Of a stretch of 64,000 bases of DNA, positions 1 to 7,451 are shown in pieces. The position numbers and the translations under genes are program-made. How positions within the stretch are numbered: the stretch's first letter is position 1; every line of letters begins with the position of its first letter. Under the pieces are notes generated by a model. The model saw nothing but the letters and a program-made list of their open reading frames with translations. It had not been told where the DNA came from and searched no databases. The DNA is from Arthrobacter sp. ISL-5 (GTDB taxonomy: Bacteria; Actinomycetota; Actinomycetes; Actinomycetales; Micrococcaceae), in assembly GCF_018613835.1 (NCBI RefSeq), contig NZ_JAGGPM010000006.1, forward strand, positions 1-64,000. The letters are read 5' to 3'.

Positions 1-329
1 GGTATCTTCTCCTGCAGCCACGGCAGCCTCGTTTCATCTTTGAATGTTGGGCTCAAGTTTTCGTATTGTGAGAAAACATTCTTGCTATTCGAGATTATGC
101 AGAAGGGCCCCGCTGGTCAAGACGGTGGCATCCGATTGGCTTGCCGGACGCACGCGGCAGGCCCTGCGGACTGATTGTGACCGACGGCAGCCACGAAGAC
201 TCCTTGACCCGGAGGTGATCCAGGTCATACAGTTATTCCACTCTTCAAAACCTAATTTCCACCATATGGAAATAGCATACGGAAGCGCAGAATTCCCTTT
301 ATACCCATCCCCTAGAACTGGAGATCCAG
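1..329. other. Upstream region of the NCS1 permease, no gene called
   Basis: No convincing gene lies here. Short open frames exist on both strands but none has both a ribosome-binding site and recognisable protein content. The stretch is noticeably AT-richer than its surroundings, as expected of a promoter region. It contains the 15-bp palindrome at 257-271. A reverse-strand frame starting at a TTG near position 50 runs off the left edge and could be the 5' end of a divergent gene, but too little is visible to call it. Confidence 0.5.
257..271. promoter_or_regulatory. Candidate operator, 15-bp palindrome TTCCACCATATGGAA
   Basis: TTCCA and TGGAA half-sites are separated by five bases, and the symmetry extends outward by two further A/T pairs. 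The same palindrome with one central base changed occurs at 3644-3658 upstream of dctA. Palindromes with TTCC/GGAA arms are typical of IclR-family operators, so an IclR-type regulator controlling both promoters is the likeliest reading. No IclR gene is visible in the window. Confidence 0.6.
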
Positions 330-1898
330 ATGCAGACGACCCCATCAGTCGGCGTCGACACGGTTCCGGTCCCGACAGAGTTGTCGGGCCAGCCGGTCCA
401 TCCTGCAACGGGCGTTGAAGCCCTGTGCGCAACAGCAAGCGCCGCATCCGGGCGCACGATCAGCCCCAGCCTCTACAACATCGACCTTGCCCCGACGAAG
501 CGGGAAGGCCGCCGCTGGACCAGCTACAGTATCTTCACCCTGTGGGCCAATGACGTCCACAGCCTCGGAAACTATGCCTTCGCGATCGGGCTGTTCGCGC
601 TCGGGCTCGGCGGCTGGCAAATCCTCCTGGCCCTGGGCGTCGGTGCCATCCTGCTCTTCGCCCTCCTGAGCTTCTCGGGGTTCATGGGCGTCAAGACCGG
701 TGTGCCGTTCCCCGTCATGAGCCGGATCAGTTTCGGCATCAGGGGAGCCCAGATCGCCAGCCTTCTCCGCGGCGCCGTTGCAGTGGCTTGGTTCGGCATC
801 CAGACCTATCTCGCGTCAGTGGTGCTTCGCGTCATGCTCGTGGCCATGGTCCCTTCGCTCCACGAGCTGGACACCAACTCCATCCTTGGCCTGTCCACGC
901 TGGGCTGGGCCGCCTTTGTGTTCCTCTGGATCGTCCAGTTGGTCATCGTCAGCTTCGGCATGGAAATGATCCGCAAGTACGAGGCTTTTGCCGGCCCCAT
1001 CATCCTGGTGACCATGGCGGCCATCGCCATCTGGATCTTCGTGGAAGCCGCCGGCTCTATCGCCTGGGCTTCGGATAACGCCCTCGAAGGCGGGGACATG
1101 TGGCGCACCATCTTCGCTGGCGGCGCCCTCTGGGTGGCCATCTACGGAACCTTCGTCCTGAACTTCTGCGACTTCACCCGCTCGGCCGTCTCCAAGAAGG
1201 CAGTGGTGCGCGGCAACTTCTGGGGCATTCCCATCAACATGCTTCTCTTCGGTGCCATCGTGGTGGTCATGGCCGGCGGCCAGTTCAAGATCAACGGCAC
1301 GGTCATCCAGAGCCCGTCCGACATTGTCCAGACCATTCCGAACACGCTATTCCTGGTCCTGGCCTGCCTCGCGCTGCTCATCCTGACCATTGCCGTGAAC
1401 CTGATGGCCAACTTCGTGGCTCCGGTCTACGCCCTGACCAACCTCTTCCCGAAGCACCTGAACTTCCGCAAGGCGGCCTGGGTCAGCGGCACCATCGGGC
1501 TCATCATCCTGCCGTGGAACCTGTACAACAACCCGCTGGTGATCGTGTACTTCCTGGGCGGACTCGGGGCACTGCTCGGCCCGCTGTTCGGCGTCGTCAT
1601 GGCCGACTACTGGCTGCTCCGCCGCGGCAAAGTCAACGTCCTTGAGCTGTACTCGGAAGACCCCTCCGGAGCGTACTACTACAAGAAGGGCTTCAACCCC
1701 CGTGCGATTATCGCCCTGGTCCCGGCAGCCGCCGTCGCGCTCCTGATCGCGTTCGTTCCCGCGCTGGAGGCCACAGCCCCGTTTGCGTGGTTCTTCGCGG
1801 CCGGCATCGCCGCGGTGGTGTACTACTTCATCGCGGACCGCTCGCACCGGCACGAGGACGTCGACGGCGAGTCCATCGCCGTCGCGAGCACCCACTAA
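330..1898 (+). CDS. NCS1-family nucleobase/hydantoin permease
   Basis: A 522-residue polytopic membrane protein with about twelve hydrophobic segments, matching the nucleobase:cation symporter-1 family (Mhp1/HyuP, allantoin and pyrimidine permeases) in length and pattern. A conserved family segment with FPVMSRISFGIRG sits near residue 130. It would import a hydantoin, allantoin or nucleobase with a cation across the inner membrane. The N-terminal 55 residues are hydrophilic, as is usual. The start is ATG 330 with CTGGAG just upstream. It heads a short cluster with a hydantoin-racemase-like gene and an SDR, an order resembling hyuP-hyuA of Arthrobacter hydantoin clusters, but no hydantoinase or carbamoylase is in the window. 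Substrate unknown. Confidence 0.88.
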   Translation: MQTTPSVGVDTVPVPTELSGQPVHPATGVEALCATASAASGRTISPSLYNIDLAPTKREGRRWTSYSIFTLWANDVHSLGNYAFAIGLFALGLGGWQILLALGVGAILLFALLSFSGFMGVKTGVPFPVMSRISFGIRGAQIASLLRGAVAVAWFGIQTYLASVVLRVMLVAMVPSLHELDTNSILGLSTLGWAAFVFLWIVQLVIVSFGMEMIRKYEAFAGPIILVTMAAIAIWIFVEAAGSIAWASDNALEGGDMWRTIFAGGALWVAIYGTFVLNFCDFTRSAVSKKAVVRGNFWGIPINMLLFGAIVVVMAGGQFKINGTVIQSPSDIVQTIPNTLFLVLACLALLILTIAVNLMANFVAPVYALTNLFPKHLNFRKAAWVSGTIGLIILPWNLYNNPLVIVYFLGGLGALLGPLFGVVMADYWLLRRGKVNVLELYSEDPSGAYYYKKGFNPRAIIALVPAAAVALLIAFVPALEATAPFAWFFAAGIAAVVYYFIADRSHRHEDVDGESIAVASTH

Positions 1899-1908
1899 CC
1901 GCCACCCA

Positions 1909-1974
1909 CCCAACTGACTCGCACTTGTTGTCGTTTTGAGCCCCCAAAACGACAACAACTGCGAGTCAGTTGGG
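1909..1974. repeat. 30-bp inverted repeat, intergenic palindromic element
   Basis: Arms at 1909-1938 and 1945-1974 are complementary over 30 bases with one mismatch, around the 6-base loop AGCCCC. It lies in the 98-bp gap between the permease and the racemase-like gene. There is no following T-run, so it does not look like a simple intrinsic terminator. Its size and symmetry resemble dispersed repetitive extragenic palindromes. It could also stabilise or partly uncouple the upstream mRNA. Confidence 0.85.
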
Positions 1975-1996
1975 GCAACCTATCCAAGAGGACACC

Positions 1997-2740
1997 ATGC
2001 GCATACTTGTCGCCAACGTGAACACCACGCAGTCCATGACCGATTCCATCGCCGCGCAGGCACGCAGCATCGCGGCGCCCGGCACCGAGATCATCGGGCT
2101 CACTCCGCGGTTCGGCGCGGATTCCTGCGAGGGCAATTTTGAAAGCTACCTGGCCGCGATCGCCGTGATGGACCGCGTGGTCAGTTATCCCGAGCCGTTC
2201 GACGCCGTCATCCAGGCAGGCTACGGGGAGCATGGCCGGGAAGGGCTCCAGGAGCTGCTGGATGTGCCCGTCGTCGACATCACCGAGGCCGCGGCCAGCA
2301 CTGCGATGTTCCTCGGGCACAAGTACTCCGTGGTCACCACCCTTGACCGCGCCGTGCCGCTCATCGAGGACCGGCTGAAGCTGGCCGGCCTCGATGCCAG
2401 GTGCGCGTCCGTGCGGGCCAGCGGTATGGCAGTCCTGGAGCTGGAGGAGGAGCCCGAGCGCGCCGTCGAGGCCATCATCGAACAGGCGCTGCTTGCTGTC
2501 CGCGAGGACAAGGCCGAGGTGATCGTCCTGGGCTGCGGCGGCATGGCGGGCCTTGACGAACAGATCCGGCAGCGGGCCAGAGTTCCTGTGGTGGACGGCG
2601 TGGCGGCCGCGGTGACCATTGCGGAATCGCTCGTCCGGATGCGGCTCTCCACGTCCAAGGTCCGGACCTACGCCACTCCCCGGCCCAAGACCGTCATAGG
2701 CTGGCCACTGGTGGGAGCGGATGTTCCCGCCACCCAGTAA
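1997..2740 (+). CDS. Asp/Glu/hydantoin racemase family protein
   Basis: A 247-residue protein of the aspartate/glutamate/hydantoin racemase superfamily. The N-terminus MRILVANVNTTQSMT and the SIEG-like CEGNFESYL segment match hydantoin and allantoin racemases. These enzymes use two cysteines. The second is present as Cys180 in LGCGGM, but at the position of the first the protein has Gly75 (AGYGEHG instead of the usual ACFGDPG). Racemisation by the two-base mechanism is therefore doubtful, and a one-sided or different activity is possible. The chosen ATG 1997 has AAGAGGA at a good distance; an in-frame TTG at 1970 lies inside the inverted repeat and is less likely. It shares direction with the permease and SDR. 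Confidence 0.85.
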   Translation: MRILVANVNTTQSMTDSIAAQARSIAAPGTEIIGLTPRFGADSCEGNFESYLAAIAVMDRVVSYPEPFDAVIQAGYGEHGREGLQELLDVPVVDITEAAASTAMFLGHKYSVVTTLDRAVPLIEDRLKLAGLDARCASVRASGMAVLELEEEPERAVEAIIEQALLAVREDKAEVIVLGCGGMAGLDEQIRQRARVPVVDGVAAAVTIAESLVRMRLSTSKVRTYATPRPKTVIGWPLVGADVPATQ

Positions 2741-2764
2741 GCCAGTAACCAGCAGGAGTACAGC

Positions 2765-3532
2765 ATGACCGCCACGCCAACGCCCGGACCCGGACCCGTA
2801 GCCGTCGTCACCGGTGCCGGGTCCGGCATCGGCAGGGCGGTGGCCCGCCAGATGCTCGCGCAAGGCTACCGCGTAGCCCTGGCCGGCCGCCGCGAGGCGC
2901 AGCTGCTCGACACGGCGGACGGCCACCCGGACGCACTGGCGGTGCCGTGCGACGTCACAGTGCCCGACGACGTCGAACGCCTTTTCGCTGCCGTCCTCCA
3001 CAGGTGGGGGAGAGTGGATGTGCTCTTCAACAACGCGGGCGTGTTCGGCCCGGCGGCGTCGGTGGATGACATCACCCTCGCGGACTGGGAAGCCACCGTT
3101 GCCGTGAACCTGACCGGATCGCTGCTGTGCGCCGGGGCGGCTGTCCGCGCCATGAAGGCGCAGAGCCCGCCGGGCGGCCGGATCATCAACAACGGATCCA
3201 TCTCGGCGCATTCGCCGCGGCCGCGGACCGTGGCCTATGCCGTTACGAAACACGCCATGACGGGCCTGACCAAGAGCATCGAGCTCGACGGCCGCGCCTT
3301 CGGCATCACATGCGGCCAGATCGACATCGGCAACACCGCCACCGAAATCATGGACACCATCGGCGTCGGCTCCGGCGCGCTCCAGGCCGACGGCACACGC
3401 AAAGTCGAGCCCATGTTCCCGGTCGAGGACGCCGCCCGCGCGGTCCTCATGATGGCCGGCATGCCGCCGTCGGCCAGCGTGGGGTCGGTGGTCATCACGG
3501 CCGCCGGCATGCCCTTCATCGGCCGCGGCTAG
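2765..3532 (+). CDS. Short-chain dehydrogenase/reductase (SDR)
   Basis: A 255-residue classical SDR. The nucleotide-binding motif TGAGSGIG lies at about 16-23, NNAG at about 90, and the catalytic Tyr158 and Lys162 in YAVTK follow a Ser in NNGSISAHS. It would oxidise or reduce an alcohol/carbonyl with NAD(P)(H) in the cytoplasm; the substrate cannot be told from sequence. ATG 2765 is preceded by AGGAG. It is 24 bp after the racemase-like gene, so the two are probably cotranscribed, and it is the last gene before the dctA promoter. Confidence 0.9.
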   Translation: MTATPTPGPGPVAVVTGAGSGIGRAVARQMLAQGYRVALAGRREAQLLDTADGHPDALAVPCDVTVPDDVERLFAAVLHRWGRVDVLFNNAGVFGPAASVDDITLADWEATVAVNLTGSLLCAGAAVRAMKAQSPPGGRIINNGSISAHSPRPRTVAYAVTKHAMTGLTKSIELDGRAFGITCGQIDIGNTATEIMDTIGVGSGALQADGTRKVEPMFPVEDAARAVLMMAGMPPSASVGSVVITAAGMPFIGRG

Positions 3533-3643
3533 CCCCGCCGCCACACCGCTTCCGCTACGTTTTCGGACATTCGCACCGGGGATCCCGTGCGCGGATGTCC
3601 GATGGCGCAGCGGATTTTTGCTGCCCAAAACACGTTCATAAAG

Positions 3644-3658
3644 TTCCACAATATGGAA
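3644..3658. promoter_or_regulatory. Candidate operator, 15-bp palindrome TTCCACAATATGGAA
   Basis: Fourteen of fifteen bases are identical to the palindrome at 257-271. It lies 96 bp upstream of the dctA start in an AT-rich part of the gap. Two near-identical palindromes 3.4 kb apart, each ahead of a transporter gene, argue for one regulator acting on both. Confidence 0.62.
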
Positions 3659-3753
3659 ACTGTTTATCCCCTTGCGGAAAAGTGTGAGCGGGGTTACTTT
3701 GGAACCAGACCCCGATTTTCCGGGGCTGTCCCCGATTGAATAGGTACAGATCA

Positions 3754-5232
3754 ATGAAGATCCCAGATTCCGCGGCGCTGAAGGCGAGTTCGGTGCCGTC
3801 GAAGAAGAAGCCCCTGTACAGGTCGCTCTTCTTCCAAATTCTGATCGCCGTCGTGGCAGGTGTTCTTATCGGACATTTCTGGCCGAACCTTGGCTCGCAG
3901 CTGAGGCCGCTCGGTGATGGATTTATCCAGCTCATCAAGATGATCATCGCGCCGCTGATTTTCCTGGTGATCGTCACCGGCATTTCGGCCGTAGGCGACG
4001 TCAAGGCGGTCGGAAGGGTCGGAGTCAAAGCCCTTCTCTACTTCACCGCGGCCACGCTGTTCGCGCTGGTCTTCGGCCTCATCGTAGGCAACATCGTTCA
4101 GCCCGGTGCCGGCCTGAACATCGATCCCAGCACCCTTTCCCAGGAAGCCCTGGACGCCAAGACCGGCCACGCCGTGCCCAAGGACGCCGCGGCCTTCATC
4201 CTGGACGTCATCCCCACCAGCGTCATCGGCGCCTTCGCGAGCAATAGCCTCCTGCAGGTCCTGTTCTTCTCGGTGTTCTTCGGCGCGGCCATCGTCGTCA
4301 TCGGCCGCGAGCGCTGCATGCCTGTCATCAGCCTCATGGAGACAGTCCTCGAGCTGATCTTCAAGATCATGTCCTGGATCATGAAGGTGGCCCCGATCGG
4401 TGCTTTCGGTGCCATGGCGTTCATCATCGGCCAGTACGGACTGGACACCCTCAGCACCTATGCGTTGCTCATCGCCGCCTGCTACGGCGCGGCCATCGTC
4501 TTCATCGGGCTCCTGTTCCTCGTGGCCTGGGGGTTCGCCCGCGTCCCGCTCTGGCAGTTCCTGAAATACACGCGGGAGGAGTTCCTCCTGGCCCTCGGCA
4601 CGGCATCCACCGAAGCCGTCATGCCACGCATCATGACCAAGCTGACCAACGCCGGCTGTTCCCGGGCCACCACCGGCCTGGTGGTTCCCACCGGATACTC
4701 GTTCAACCTCGACGGCGCCGCGATCTACCTTTCGATTTCCCTGCTGTTCCTGGCCCAGGCATTCGGCCACAACCTGGACCTGGGCCAGCAGCTCGCGGCA
4801 CTGGGTGTCCTCCTGCTGACGTCCAAGGGCATGGCCGGCGTCCCCGGCTCCTCCTTCCTGGCCCTGTCCGCCACCGCAGCGGCCCTGGGGATCTTCCCGG
4901 TTGCCGGCGTCGCCCTCCTCCTGGGAGCTGACCGCCTGATGGACTCGATGCGCGTGGTGGTCAACCTGCTGGGCAACTGCGTGGCCACCTTCGTGGTCTC
5001 CAAGTGGGAAGGCCAGTTCGACCGCGACGTCATGGTCCGGGCCTTCAAGGGCGAGATCACCAACCACGATTCGGCGATCATGCTCGGCGTCGAAGACGAT
5101 TTCGAAGACCAGGAACTTGAACGGATCAGCGGGGGCGGGCAGCCTTCTCCCAAGTTCCGTGGCGGCCCGACGGCCGACCAGATCCCTGAATTCCAGATGA
5201 GCAAGCCCTCGGCGGCCATCAACCACGAATAG
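3754..5232 (+). CDS. dctA: C4-dicarboxylate transporter DctA
   Basis: A 492-residue member of the dicarboxylate/amino acid:cation symporter family. It imports succinate, fumarate or malate with cations across the membrane. Diagnostic segments are SNSLLQVLFFSVFFGAA, the GTASTEAVMPR re-entrant loop, GYSFNLDGAAIY, and SKGMAGVPGSSF with NLLGN near the end. Eight or so membrane segments and the hydrophilic tail of about 60 residues fit DctA length. ATG 3754 is taken; an in-frame TTG 18 bp upstream is possible, and the ribosome-binding site (AGGT) is weak for either. A likely terminator hairpin follows. The shared palindrome suggests co-regulation with the NCS1 operon, possibly to take up the carbon product of the same pathway. 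Confidence 0.93.
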   Translation: MKIPDSAALKASSVPSKKKPLYRSLFFQILIAVVAGVLIGHFWPNLGSQLRPLGDGFIQLIKMIIAPLIFLVIVTGISAVGDVKAVGRVGVKALLYFTAATLFALVFGLIVGNIVQPGAGLNIDPSTLSQEALDAKTGHAVPKDAAAFILDVIPTSVIGAFASNSLLQVLFFSVFFGAAIVVIGRERCMPVISLMETVLELIFKIMSWIMKVAPIGAFGAMAFIIGQYGLDTLSTYALLIAACYGAAIVFIGLLFLVAWGFARVPLWQFLKYTREEFLLALGTASTEAVMPRIMTKLTNAGCSRATTGLVVPTGYSFNLDGAAIYLSISLLFLAQAFGHNLDLGQQLAALGVLLLTSKGMAGVPGSSFLALSATAAALGIFPVAGVALLLGADRLMDSMRVVVNLLGNCVATFVVSKWEGQFDRDVMVRAFKGEITNHDSAIMLGVEDDFEDQELERISGGGQPSPKFRGGPTADQIPEFQMSKPSAAINHE

Positions 5233-5272
5233 CCCCAGCCCTGCGGCCAAAGCCTCCAGCGTCTAGCCCGCG

Positions 5273-5302
5273 AACTCCGCCCCGAATATCCGGGGCGGAG
5301 TT
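5273..5302. terminator. Hairpin between convergent dctA and SCP gene
   Basis: Two 12-base arms, AACTCCGCCCCG and CGGGGCGGAGTT, flank a 6-base loop. The hairpin follows dctA and sits 33 bp from the end of the opposing gene, so it may end transcription both ways. No strong T-run follows on either strand. Confidence 0.65.
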
Positions 5303-5334
5303 TCGCGCGTTATGGCGTTTACGCGTTTTGGCGC

Positions 5335-5724
5335 TTACAGGGGCAGCAGGGCCGACAGATCGGCGCGGAGCCCGGAGGCGGCCACCCGTCCGGCCCCCAC
5401 GGCGTCCGCCCAGCTCAAGCTCCCGGTCACCATCGCAAGCCAGGTGGCGGCGTCGCACTCTATGACGTTCGGCGGAGTGCCGCGCGTGTGGCGCGGACCT
5501 TCGACGCACTGGGTAACGCCGAACGGTGGTACCCGGACCTCAACTGAGTTGCCAGGTGCCCGGGCGGTGACTTCCTCAAGGGAGTACCGCACCGCCGTTG
5601 CGATCACGGATCGGGGGACTTCCGGAGCGGCGGAAGTTGCGGCCGGCGGCGTGCCGGCAGCCACCCACTGGGCCACGGCCGCGCGGCCCAGTTCAGGGTC
5701 AATCCGGCGTCGGGAAACAGCCAA
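5335..5724 (-). CDS. Sterol carrier family protein (bacterial SCP orthologue)
   Basis: A 129-residue cytoplasmic protein of the single-domain SCP-like family common in Actinobacteria. The conserved centre reads RAPGNSVEVRVPPFG followed by VEGPRHTRGTPPNVIE, then a ATWLALVTG-like helix and a C-terminal AGRVAASGLRADL segment. Members are thought to bind lipids or other hydrophobic ligands; no reaction is established. The start is taken as TTG 5724, with GGAGG about ten bases upstream. It is transcribed alone, convergent with dctA. Confidence 0.85.
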   Translation of the reverse strand: MAVSRRRIDPELGRAAVAQWVAAGTPPAATSAAPEVPRSVIATAVRYSLEEVTARAPGNSVEVRVPPFGVTQCVEGPRHTRGTPPNVIECDAATWLAMVTGSLSWADAVGAGRVAASGLRADLSALLPL

Positions 5725-6125
5725 CGTCCTGGCACCTCCACATCGGTTTCTTCCGTCATTACCCTACGCCACCGGCTCCGGATCCAGACTGCTTTAGCCC
5801 GCCACACTAGGTACCGAGCGCGCGTAGGGCGAGTAGATTCCGGGGCTTCATCCGAGTGAAAGCAGGTACTCGGCCCCAAAATAATCGAGTACTCGGTCTC
5901 GGAATTCAGGTGTTTTGCCTCATAGCGCCCTCTATGGGTGGCCAGCATGCTTTCTAGTGAGGGTCTCCGGAGAATCAACAGCAAGTAAAGCCGACTCTTC
6001 GGTGGGGCCCGAAAGAGCGATGCAGCCCACTGCCGGACCCCGGTGGCGGGCACGGACGGACAACTGCAGGCCAAAACTCCTGACAGCCGTTCCTCACCGA
6101 CATCCACGACCCCGAAGGACCGGTC
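5725..6125. other. 400-bp gap upstream of the exopolysaccharide operon
   Basis: No gene is supported here. The gap contains the perfect 10-bp palindrome CGAGTACTCG (5886-5895), and the octamer GTACTCGG occurs twice 23 bp apart (5866 and 5889). It is AT-richer than the flanking genes. It must hold the divergent promoters of the SCP gene and of the glycosyltransferase operon, and the palindrome and repeat are candidate regulator sites for the latter. Confidence 0.5.
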
Positions 6126-7451
6126 ATGAGCGCCCTTCCTCACGAAATCACTGATGTCCCGAACCAATTCAGCTGGACGAGCCTAAGCGACTTCTATACC
6201 GAGATCTCGCCCTATTTCCCCTTGGCCGTAGCAGGAGCCATCGTCTGGGGGCTGTGGATCTATCGGTTTGTCCTTTCCCGGCGCGCCAGGCCTATCCTGA
6301 CCGATTTCCGCGCCACAACCTCGGTCATCGTCCCGTCGTTCCACGAGGACCCGGACATATTGATGAGCGCGCTGGAGTCCTGGCGGACGCAGAAGCCGGA
6401 CGAGATCATCATCGTCCTTGACGTCGAGGATCTCGAAGCATTCAAGCGCATCACCGACCTTGGCGACAGCACGGTCAGGCCCGTCCTCTTCCACCACGTC
6501 GGCAAACGCTCCGCCCTGGGGGCGGGCGTGAGGCTGGCCAAGCACGAGATCCTGGTGCTGACGGACTCCGACACCTGGTGGCAGCCGGGGCTGCTGGCCA
6601 ACGTGCAGATGCCCTTCGAGGACGCCTCGGTGGGCGCCGTGGGCACACACCAGAACGTGTACCAGCGGAACTCGAGCGTGTGGCGCCGGGTCGCCGACTG
6701 GCTCGTAAACCTGCGGTACCTCGACTATGTGCCGGCCCTGGGCCGGGCCGGGGCTGTGCCCTGCGTCTCAGGCCGGACCGCGGTCTACCGGAAGAGCGCC
6801 GTCCTCCCCGTCCTGGAACATCTCGAAAATGAGTACTTCATGGGCCGCCGCTGCATCTCAGGGGATGACGGGCGGCTGACGTGGCTGGTCCTCGCGTCCG
6901 GCTATAAGACCGTCCACCAGTCCACGGCGCGGGCAGTCTCCATGTTCCCGTCCAGCTTCCGTGCCTTCGTCAAGCAACGGGTCCGCTGGAGCCGGAACTC
7001 CTACCGCTGCTACCTGACGGCAATAGCCAATGGCTGGCTGTGGCGGGTTCCGTTCGTCACCAAGGTCACTGTCCTGCAGATCCTGCTGACGCCGGTCACC
7101 ATGGGACTGACGCTCTTTTACCTCATCTTCAACAGGCTTGATCCGACTCCCCTCGGGGCCACGGCCGCGCTCTGCTGGCTGCTTCTGGGCCGCGGCATCC
7201 GCGGCATCTCCCACCTGCGCCGCCACCCGGGCGACATCGTGATCCTCCCGGTCCTGGCCTTCACCGTCATCCTGGTGGCCCTCCCCATCAAGGTCTATGC
7301 CTTCGCCACCATGAACAAACAGGGTTGGCTGACCAGGCACGCCGACCAAACGGGCGGAGACGGCCAGGACGCCAAGACCCTCGACACCAGCGCCCTCGAC
7401 GCAACCGCCTCGAACGGAACGTCAATCGGCGCCCCGGGGCTGACGGCATGA
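6126..7451 (+). CDS. Membrane-bound GT2 polysaccharide synthase
   Basis: A 441-residue processive family 2 glycosyltransferase of the hyaluronan/cellulose/Alg8 type. One membrane segment lies at about 31-50, the cytosolic GT-A domain follows, and several segments lie after residue 300. Catalytic signatures are the DSD metal-binding triad at 147-149, GDDGR at 246-250 and QRVRW at 284-288, the last being the QxxRW motif of polymerising synthases. It would polymerise a sugar nucleotide and extrude the chain. It opens an operon whose last gene makes UDP-glucuronate, so a uronate-containing polymer is the natural product guess. Its stop overlaps the next start by ATGA. The Asp-rich, low-complexity C-terminus (last 45 residues) is unusual. 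Confidence 0.85.
   Translation: MSALPHEITDVPNQFSWTSLSDFYTEISPYFPLAVAGAIVWGLWIYRFVLSRRARPILTDFRATTSVIVPSFHEDPDILMSALESWRTQKPDEIIIVLDVEDLEAFKRITDLGDSTVRPVLFHHVGKRSALGAGVRLAKHEILVLTDSDTWWQPGLLANVQMPFEDASVGAVGTHQNVYQRNSSVWRRVADWLVNLRYLDYVPALGRAGAVPCVSGRTAVYRKSAVLPVLEHLENEYFMGRRCISGDDGRLTWLVLASGYKTVHQSTARAVSMFPSSFRAFVKQRVRWSRNSYRCYLTAIANGWLWRVPFVTKVTVLQILLTPVTMGLTLFYLIFNRLDPTPLGATAALCWLLLGRGIRGISHLRRHPGDIVILPVLAFTVILVALPIKVYAFATMNKQGWLTRHADQTGGDGQDAKTLDTSALDATASNGTSIGAPGLTA

Noticed and set aside
1..60. A possible 5' end of a divergent minus-strand gene starting at a TTG near position 50
   Set aside because: Fewer than 20 codons are visible before the window edge and none is diagnostic, so it cannot be separated from chance.
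1895..3754. A 619-codon open frame on the minus strand across the racemase and SDR genes
   Set aside because: Plus-strand genes there have clear domains and ribosome-binding sites. The minus-strand product is Arg/Gly/His-rich without any motif, a normal artefact of high third-position GC.
3751..5250. A 499-codon frame antisense to dctA
   Set aside because: The product is Asp/Glu/Gly/His-rich low complexity; DctA signature motifs occupy the opposite strand.
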